A DNA stretch of 64,000 nt from Paracyclopina nana (Eukaryota; Arthropoda; Copepoda; Cyclopoida; Cyclopettidae). Of this stretch, positions 48,988 to 57,000 are shown one piece after another. Positions within the stretch are counted from its first letter, which is position 1; every line of letters starts with the position of its first letter. The notes under the pieces are model-generated. The model was not told the DNA's origin, did no database searches, and saw nothing but the letters and a program-made list of their open reading frames with translations. The DNA lies in NCBI GenBank assembly GCA_019096065.1, contig JAGUCH010000006.1:6034001-6098000 (forward strand), given 5' to 3'. Position numbers and translations under genes: made by a program.

Positions 48988-51552
48988 ATGGCTAATCAGG
49001 ATTCTAGGATCACTGGACCTACTCTGGCTGAGGAAGTTACGAAAGTAAAGGATCGATTGTTGCAACATCTTGGGATTAGTGAGGACACTTTTCAAGGGTA
49101 CTTATCCCAATGCCACCCAAATGGGACCAGCAGGACTGTCTTGCAAAGATTTCTGCCACACGTTGCTTACCCTGAAGCACTAGAGTTTGTTACGGTAACC
49201 CCAGCACAAATAGCAGCTGTATGGGATAGGACTCGAATAGTAATTGTTCCCAGGGAGCCAATTAGACCATTGGATGATCATATTATGGCAATCATTAGGA
49301 CTATGCCTCTTAAAGACCCAGTAGGCCAGGTTGTAAATGTGGTTAAATATATTGATGCTCTTGACCCTAATTCATTGACAAGCACGACATGTGCTTTATT
49401 ATGCATTTGTTTTGGTCTGGATGAGTTCCTAACTCGTATTGAGGAAAAGAAAGATCTGCAGCGCATCCAAGAAGTTGATGGAAGCTCCATGACCTATGCA
49501 CTGTCAGGGACGCATGAAATGGTTGCGACATTGATATCCAGGAATTGGCTAAAGATACGGGCATTTGGAGATGGATTTTCTATTGTAGCGAGGCTTTATG
49601 GCCTACAAATCGATTATTTCCTAAATGAGCCGCTTAACCTGAAGCCACAGAAAACTTCAGGCCAGAGTGTACATTTCCCAAACAATGAGACGAGTAATGC
49701 TGTTCCAGATATGTCTTCGATAGCAAGCCCACCTGGGACTAACCATCATGAGTTCACTACAGGAGCTGAACTGGATGGCCAAAATAAGTCAGTCCTGACC
49801 TCAACTAAGATGAACCCTCGTGATTTGCATAACTTGACTAATTCAATCACGCTTCCTCCAATGGAAGTTGTACATAGGATGGTACAAAAGATGTTGTCAG
49901 GAGGCCATTTGAACATTCAGGAATTGAACACGGTAAAAGCTTACTACACGAAAATGCATGATGCGAGCACGGCAAATAAAATTATTGCCTCTGCACAAAT
50001 CACGGCTAAGCACATGGTTGGGGCAAAAGTAGAGTCTATTTTCAGTAAGAATTTAGAAAGAACCTTAAGCATAGTAGATGCTGCAACGAAGGAAAGAATG
50101 GTGCCGGAAACTGACGTCATCTATGATGAGTCTGCTCCAATTTCAGAGAGGATTAAGTTAATTAACACTGATGAGATTAAGGATGTGGAATCAGCCAGAC
50201 GAGTAATCCTTCAGATGGTTGACCCTAACTTATCCTCAGGAAAGAAATTGATTGAGATGCAGAAGCTCTTTAGTGTACTTAGCACGAGGGACGAGTTTAC
50301 TTCTCTCCAAAAGCAGATATTGGCAGAGGGCTACTTGAAGACCCCTGAAATAAGTGTGGCCGCTGGAGTATCCGCTGACACTTCTAGGAGCATTTATGAT
50401 CCGACCACCATGAGAGGTTACATTGCTGTACCTACGAATGGCCATGTTAAGTATGCAAGCTCACAGTCAATGAAGGAGATTAGGCACAAATATACTAAAA
50501 AGTTTGATCTACATAGTTCCTCATTAACTGCTGAGAATATAATAAATTTTCTGGACTATATGGCGAACGAGGCTGGCAGACAGCATTGGTCTCATGCAGC
50601 TTTGTTAACAGCTATGTGTGAGGCTTCATCCCAGAATACTAGTGAGTATTTTAAGGGGATGGCTGGAGAAGGAAAAGATGGTATGGAATTGCTATGGCAG
50701 GATATCTTTAATTACACGCAGTTTGTGCGTAAAGAGGATCCATATTTCCTCATTCAGGAGATGATCCGGAAGCCTACTGAGTGCTTCACTGCCACACTTA
50801 AGGCAATTCTTCGACTGCGAATGAAGATACACAGCACAACCATTGGAGATGGCGGAGATGCTCATGCAGTCTCAGAAGCCATCTCTGATGGTTTTGCACT
50901 CCTAGGACGTCATTGGCCTCAGAATTACCAGTCATTAGTAAACAAATACAACGACTATCTGCTGAGAGCGAATATACCTGCTAGGAGTTTGCACGCCTAC
51001 AATATCATGATGAACTTGATTGGCAGTGACCTAGGTACCTATGTGCCAAGGGACCTGGATAGGGCTCATAAAGAGGAGAGGCTGCCAATGGTACCCAATA
51101 TGCGTGCCAAACCTAGAATTGCTATGGTTGAAGCTACTGAAGAAGAGGTGTTAGACAGTGCTAGCACTATGTCGGCAGCCTCTGGCCGTAGTCAACGAAG
51201 TGCTAAAATAATAAATGAGCTACAAAGCGAGTTGGCTCGAGCAAATTTTGAATTGAGTAGGCAAGCTGTTGAAGTAGCTATGATGAAAGCTGAATCACCA
51301 TCCGAGAAAATAAATAGGCTGGGAAAAACTTTTAACATAGATACATCTAAGTTGCCTGAAGGAAACCCTCTTCAGACTAATGGGTGCTTGTTCTGCAACC
51401 AAATGCATTACGCTACACAGTGTACGAATTACCCAAACACGAATTTGACCTCAATTAGAAACGATGGCACATTGTGCCCGTTGTGTAAAGGATTGCACCT
51501 TGAGTTTAGGGGAGAACAGTGTTGGAAGACACGACCTGCTCGTAAACAATAA
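48988..51552 (+). CDS. retroelement ORF1, Gag-like
   Basis: An 854-aa protein starting at the first Met after the structured leader. Most of it is alpha-helical-looking and unlike any host family I recognise. The C-terminus has two zinc-knuckle-like motifs: C-x2-C-x3-H-x4-C (CLFCNQMHYATQC, from residue ~802) and C-x2-C-x3-H-x7-C (CPLCKGLHLEFRGEQC). The first resembles Gag knuckles of Pao/BEL and some gypsy elements. A run of Glu/Ala/Arg near ~735-775 (RSAKIINELQSELARANFEL) looks like a coiled coil. The role would be particle assembly and RNA binding in the cytoplasm. At ~850 aa it is much larger than usual retrotransposon Gags (about 300-500 aa). Its stop codon overlaps the next start in TAATG. 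Confidence 0.85.
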   Translation: MANQDSRITGPTLAEEVTKVKDRLLQHLGISEDTFQGYLSQCHPNGTSRTVLQRFLPHVAYPEALEFVTVTPAQIAAVWDRTRIVIVPREPIRPLDDHIMAIIRTMPLKDPVGQVVNVVKYIDALDPNSLTSTTCALLCICFGLDEFLTRIEEKKDLQRIQEVDGSSMTYALSGTHEMVATLISRNWLKIRAFGDGFSIVARLYGLQIDYFLNEPLNLKPQKTSGQSVHFPNNETSNAVPDMSSIASPPGTNHHEFTTGAELDGQNKSVLTSTKMNPRDLHNLTNSITLPPMEVVHRMVQKMLSGGHLNIQELNTVKAYYTKMHDASTANKIIASAQITAKHMVGAKVESIFSKNLERTLSIVDAATKERMVPETDVIYDESAPISERIKLINTDEIKDVESARRVILQMVDPNLSSGKKLIEMQKLFSVLSTRDEFTSLQKQILAEGYLKTPEISVAAGVSADTSRSIYDPTTMRGYIAVPTNGHVKYASSQSMKEIRHKYTKKFDLHSSSLTAENIINFLDYMANEAGRQHWSHAALLTAMCEASSQNTSEYFKGMAGEGKDGMELLWQDIFNYTQFVRKEDPYFLIQEMIRKPTECFTATLKAILRLRMKIHSTTIGDGGDAHAVSEAISDGFALLGRHWPQNYQSLVNKYNDYLLRANIPARSLHAYNIMMNLIGSDLGTYVPRDLDRAHKEERLPMVPNMRAKPRIAMVEATEEEVLDSASTMSAASGRSQRSAKIINELQSELARANFELSRQAVEVAMMKAESPSEKINRLGKTFNIDTSKLPEGNPLQTNGCLFCNQMHYATQCTNYPNTNLTSIRNDGTLCPLCKGLHLEFRGEQCWKTRPARKQ

Positions 51553-54086
51553 TGGGACCAAGTACAAAAACTCCCGATAAGAATGATAAAGATAGTTACA
51601 TCTTGCCTTCATTTATGAGGGGAGAATGTAACAAAGAAGTAGGACGAGCTTACTTTGATTATTTAAAGGAGCAATCTGTGAAAAATGCCGAAATTATGAC
51701 TCGTGGAAGTGAGGACAAAAAGGCTCTGGTCCTTGCAATAAGGGGTAGAAAAAGTCGGTTTGTCCATCAGCATACTATGACTGTAATTGAGATTAGCATA
51801 ATACTGTTTGCAATAACAATATGTCAATATTGCTTATTTGGTTGGGATTATTGGCCAATTACAGTAATCTGTAGTGGAGCAATAATAGCTTTATGGTACT
51901 ACTTTGTAAAAGGTAGCACGAGTGATGAGCAAAAAACTTGTAGTAATGATGGTATCGTTACACATCTGGCCTTGGTAAATGCTAACGAAGCAGAGCCAGT
52001 AACACATTTTGAACCTTTACCGAATCCGGAACTTGAAGATGACATGCTGAGTATATACTCATTAAAGCTACACAATGTTTGTGAAAGGTATTTTATACCA
52101 GTGGAGATAACTGGAAAAATACGTTTGCATGCTTTATTTGACAGTGGAGCAATGGTGCAGATAATATCACGCACCCTTGTAAAACTGATCGAAGACAAGA
52201 TTGGTTACACTCTACCTCGAGTTGAAACTAATTATGTAATTAAGAACTTTAATGGAGAAGAATTCCCAGGGAATGAAGCTGTCTCTATTCAAGTTGCATT
52301 TGGAAATCGTGTTTTAATCAGACAGGCTGTTTTCCTTGTATCTGATTGTGATACACTATTAATGATAGGAAACTCGTTATTAGTGGACAACAATGTCCGG
52401 ATGACTAGTAAAGATGGAAAGCACTTTATGGATTTCCCTGGAAAATCTAAACATAAGAAAATTCCACTCTTACTATCAAAAGAGGCTTTCTACCCAGTGG
52501 CAATAAATGAAGGGATCACTCTGCTCCCTGGAGAAGAAGTGACCACCATGGCTAGTTTACCTCATGATTTACCTGTCATCAGTAATGACATTCAAATAGA
52601 TTCTGACTCTGACGAAGATGACGACCTTGGTCGTACCCATCACCAGAAAAATGTTTATTCCGGATTGGTGGATAAGTACTTAAACTTTGTGCCTAGTAAC
52701 GAGTACCGCGGAGTGACCTCTGAGGGGGCACTTACTGCAGTCACTCGTAAAGGTACTTTCCCAGTAAATATTGGGAATAATACTGAGGATCCCATCTACT
52801 TAAATGCACATGCAGTGATTGGGCGAGCCAGGATTGTCAAGAAACAGAAATTTAAGAGTACGGTTGCAGCCCATGTGGCTAACATTAGTTTAAAGGCTCT
52901 GGAGCATGAAATGGAGTCATGTTATTGCAATTATTTAGATTCGCACGTAATCGTGCAGTTTACTGATATAAATGGTCTTTCCTTTACTGATATGCATGTT
53001 TTCAATGCCTATGAGCCACTAAGGGGAAGTCACAAGCCTTTGATTAGTAGAAAAGGAAATTACGTCTTTATCTCATCTAACCAAAGTGATGGTTATGAGG
53101 AGATAACTGATGTAATAATTAGCAAGTTTATGAAACAAGAAAAATGGGATGAATTACCGTGGGCTGTTATTGTTCCAGGACATAAACTTTTGTCTGGTGA
53201 ACAAAAGCGCATTGTAATAAAGATGAATATGATGGTGGATAAACTTAAAGTAGTATGGCTAAAATATAAGTATATTTGCCCACCATGCATGACCATTGCC
53301 TTGTGTCCTATTGAATCCTACCTCAATGGGATGGATAGGGTCATAATAACTATGATGATACATGAGTATGAGAATTACCCCCTTGCTTATCAAAGAAATG
53401 AACTAGATAAGTATTTTGAACTAAATGTTCTTGGAGCTCATGGTATCATGTTTAAGTTGTCCAACAATGTTGAGTTAATATTCCATGTCCCTAGCGAACA
53501 TGCTGAGAATATTGGCTACTTAACCACGCTTATGTACATAATAATTGGTCAATTACGGTACCAAAATGTGGCCGACGACGTGTGGATCAGAACACTTATG
53601 GATGGCGATGTGCATGTAGGTGACCCACTTTGTATGGCAACCACCGCTGCATTGCTAGTGTTATCTGGGTTACAAATGTACCCTGATGACCTTACCAAAG
53701 AGGATATAAAGACAAAATTTGGTAAATTTATACCATTTGTACTTGAACCACATGGTTGCTCGTGCAAGCCTTGCTTGGCAAAGAACATGGGCATCAAAGT
53801 GCCACTTAAGAGCTTCACTACTATTTACGAAGGTCCTATTGTGGATACCAGTGTCAGACAAACAGTTCTAAAAAGTCCTTCTGAACTAGACCTCGTATCA
53901 GCTAGCCTGGAGCTTTCTAAAGATGAGAGAAATAACCAAAAACTATATGATGAGGTTTATAATCTCCTTTTGAAATTTCCAAGTGAATTTGACCCCCTCC
54001 GTGTTTTAAATGGAGTAGCAGGTTATACATTTCCATTGAAACCAGAAAGCGATCCTGAACATGGATCTAGAACACATTCCGGATGA
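51552..54086 (+). CDS. retroelement ORF2: membrane segment plus aspartic protease, unknown C-terminal region
   Basis: 844 aa, beginning in the TAATG overlap with ORF1. A hydrophobic hairpin of ~45 residues (VIEISIILFAITICQYCLF and VICSGAIIALWYYFV, ~76-120) would anchor it in a membrane. A retropepsin-type active site follows (LHALFDSGAMVQIISRTLV; catalytic Asp ~197). About 600 residues after it have no family I can name. They include an acidic patch (IDSDSDEDDDLG, ~350) and a Cys cluster (GCSCKPC, ~740). In known retroelements the protease is fused to Gag or Pol; here it has its own ORF with its own start. The end overlaps ORF3 by 26 nt. The protease call is fairly sure from DSGA and the hydrophobic context; the rest is unknown. 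Confidence 0.8.
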   Translation: MGPSTKTPDKNDKDSYILPSFMRGECNKEVGRAYFDYLKEQSVKNAEIMTRGSEDKKALVLAIRGRKSRFVHQHTMTVIEISIILFAITICQYCLFGWDYWPITVICSGAIIALWYYFVKGSTSDEQKTCSNDGIVTHLALVNANEAEPVTHFEPLPNPELEDDMLSIYSLKLHNVCERYFIPVEITGKIRLHALFDSGAMVQIISRTLVKLIEDKIGYTLPRVETNYVIKNFNGEEFPGNEAVSIQVAFGNRVLIRQAVFLVSDCDTLLMIGNSLLVDNNVRMTSKDGKHFMDFPGKSKHKKIPLLLSKEAFYPVAINEGITLLPGEEVTTMASLPHDLPVISNDIQIDSDSDEDDDLGRTHHQKNVYSGLVDKYLNFVPSNEYRGVTSEGALTAVTRKGTFPVNIGNNTEDPIYLNAHAVIGRARIVKKQKFKSTVAAHVANISLKALEHEMESCYCNYLDSHVIVQFTDINGLSFTDMHVFNAYEPLRGSHKPLISRKGNYVFISSNQSDGYEEITDVIISKFMKQEKWDELPWAVIVPGHKLLSGEQKRIVIKMNMMVDKLKVVWLKYKYICPPCMTIALCPIESYLNGMDRVIITMMIHEYENYPLAYQRNELDKYFELNVLGAHGIMFKLSNNVELIFHVPSEHAENIGYLTTLMYIIIGQLRYQNVADDVWIRTLMDGDVHVGDPLCMATTAALLVLSGLQMYPDDLTKEDIKTKFGKFIPFVLEPHGCSCKPCLAKNMGIKVPLKSFTTIYEGPIVDTSVRQTVLKSPSELDLVSASLELSKDERNNQKLYDEVYNLLLKFPSEFDPLRVLNGVAGYTFPLKPESDPEHGSRTHSG

Positions 54087-57000
54087 GGTCAGAGAAGACT
54101 TTAGGGACCTCTTAATAGAATATAAGACTATATTCTCGGAGGATCCTAGATCATATAGGCTATGGAATGTCGAACCCATGAAGTTCCAGTTAAAGGATGA
54201 TAAACCATTAGTGCCAAAAGTATTTAACATGTCGGAGTATGAAACTACGCAGGTTGACCGTAAAATAGCATTAATGCTGTCATCTGGATTAATTGAAATT
54301 GTGGATAAGTCACTTAATAGGTACTCGGCTTGCCCTTGTTTCTTGACTTCAAGGCCAAATGATGAAAAGCTGCCTATGAAGCAACGCAAGCCTCGGCTAC
54401 TAGTTGACTTAACATCTTTTAATAAAAATCTGATATTTACGACTTCGGAGCACATAGTGCCACCTATCCCTACCTTGCTAGGGATGTTATCTAATTCGTG
54501 TTTAATGTCATCTTTCGATGTAACATCCGGATACGATAACTTACCTGTGGACTCTGATAGTGCTGATATGTGCTGCTTTGCAGTAACGTCCCCTCGCAGT
54601 ATATATAGATCAGTCTTTCTGAAAAGTAAGTCATGCCTACAAGGGATCGCCATTGCTCCGAGAATGTTCGCAGAGCTCCTCCAACAGGCCCTTAACCCTG
54701 AGATATTGCCCTTTACATGTGTATATGTAGACGATTTGGTTGTGGCCTGTAAGAACCCTGGCAAGCCTAGGCCTGCTACATTGGATGATTACATACGACA
54801 TTTAGGTGATCTGAGGAAGTTGTTTCAAAGCCTCAAGGACTTAAATGCCCTATTACAAATTAAAAAGACACAATTAGGTGTTAAAGAAGCTACAGTCTTA
54901 GGGCACCTAATATCTATTGACGAAAATGGGATTATGACTATGCGAATGCCCGATAAATTCAGGTCTGCATTTGATGATTTCCCTATTCCCACAACCAAGA
55001 AACAGCTGCAAAAGTTTATTGGAATGACAAACTGGTTAAGCCAGTACTGTCCTAATATGGCTACATACACAGCTCCACTGCTAGATGTATTACAAACAGC
55101 ACAAGGGAAAACAGGAAAATTCACTTTCACTGCTTTCCAGGAAAAATGTTTCTATAAAGTAATAGACGAGATTAAAACGGGTATGTCGTTGGCACTACCA
55201 CGTTTTAAAGAAGGTTATTTAGTGGTTGATTCTGGGGTAATAAGTACTTCAGCCTTATTAATGGAGGTGAATGAGGATGGGAAAGCTGTGTGTGTTGGTG
55301 CACACAGCGCACGCTTTCCTCTATCGGTTTGCCTCTCATACCACTCATTTCAACGTGAAGCATTAGGAGTTTTAACAATGATAAACCATTTTAAAAGCAT
55401 AATATTCGCTTATGAGCGGTTGGTAATAGTTACTGATTGCTTATCTATCGCTAGCGTACTTGCTAGTTCGTTTACTGGTAAAGATGCATTTACTCATAGA
55501 TTGGCAGCTCGTATTTATTCCCTGCCTGTAGCATGGAAATTGAGGGCTGTACCTCGCACAGAGGTAGAAGTAGTTGATGTATTATTAAATAAATACCATC
55601 AAACACCAGAAGGTGAAACTGTATTTTATGCGCCATATTCTATTGCGGGACAGATTACTAAGGATATTTATTCAAATAAATACCCTCTACCCGATGCGAT
55701 CAAAGATAAGGTGCTTACAACCCAGGAATTACTTACACACGTGTATGATACACTTGTGAATTCTGGAACTATGAGTAAGACTCTACTCCAGAAAAGGTTG
55801 CATTGCCTAAATGACAAATGGGTTGACATGATCGGCACGAAGCCGCCATTTGTGCACGACGACACGTCAACCTTACTTCAAGCAAAACATGATGATGATG
55901 AATTTCTTGAGGACGAGATACTTTCAAAACTATCTCATTCGTTTCATGGGGAAGCTGATTTTGACTCACCAGTAAATCATATAGAAAATAACTTAAGAGT
56001 AGATACAGTAACTGTTAAACGGCGAATATCGCCACATTTACCAGGAATTACACGCAACCTACTCATTAAGTTGCAACAAAATTGTGAAGAAACACAAAAG
56101 ATAATAAATTTAATTATGCTTTCGCCTCCTGAGAAAGTACCATTAGATGTTGCGGTAAAATACCGAGTTCTTGATGGTGCCTTGTTGGTTATACGCAAGA
56201 ATGTAAAGTTACCCTTCAGTGTTGCTACTAATACAAAAGTGTATATGAGTATGCCTAACTGTGTGTACCTTATGGCATGTATTCATCTGTTACATAACCA
56301 TTTGGGAAGTAAAAAGACTAATACTCTTTTTACCCAATCTATGTATTCAACTTACTCAGCCAGAATCAGTCGTATTATTATTGGTGCGTGCATGCATTGT
56401 GCTTTATACCGCCAAGCTAATACTAGGTTTGTTGGGAAGGGGCGTTTCCGCATCCCGACTCAGCCATGGGAATTGGTAATGATTGATTTGGCCAAGTTCG
56501 ATGACACTTTAGTCAAAGGGTCTTCCGCAAAAGACCTGTTAGTATTTGTCGATGTTTATTCTAAGATGATAATTGCTAAACCACTATTGGATGCTAAATA
56601 TAAGCAGGTAGCGAATGCTATGGAAGAAGTAATTTCTTTGTTTGGGGTGCCAAAAACATTACTTGCAGATAATGGTGCCCAGCTAACGACTAATAAGGCC
56701 CTCCAACGCCTTGTTGATCGTTATAAAATTAAGGAGTTATGTCATTACCGAACTTTATCGCCATACAAGCATTCGAACGCTTACGCTGAAAATGCTATAC
56801 GAATAATAAGGAGTGCATTAGTCCTAAACTCTAACTCATACAATATGAGGTTATGCGATGTGTTTAAGACTTCTATTTACGCAATAAATAATCGCCCTCT
56901 TACTTATTTGGCATATACTGATGATAAAGGGGTGAAGATCACCCCCACACCTTTTTCGTTATTTTTCGATAAAATGCCGTTCTATCATTTAGGACGGGAT

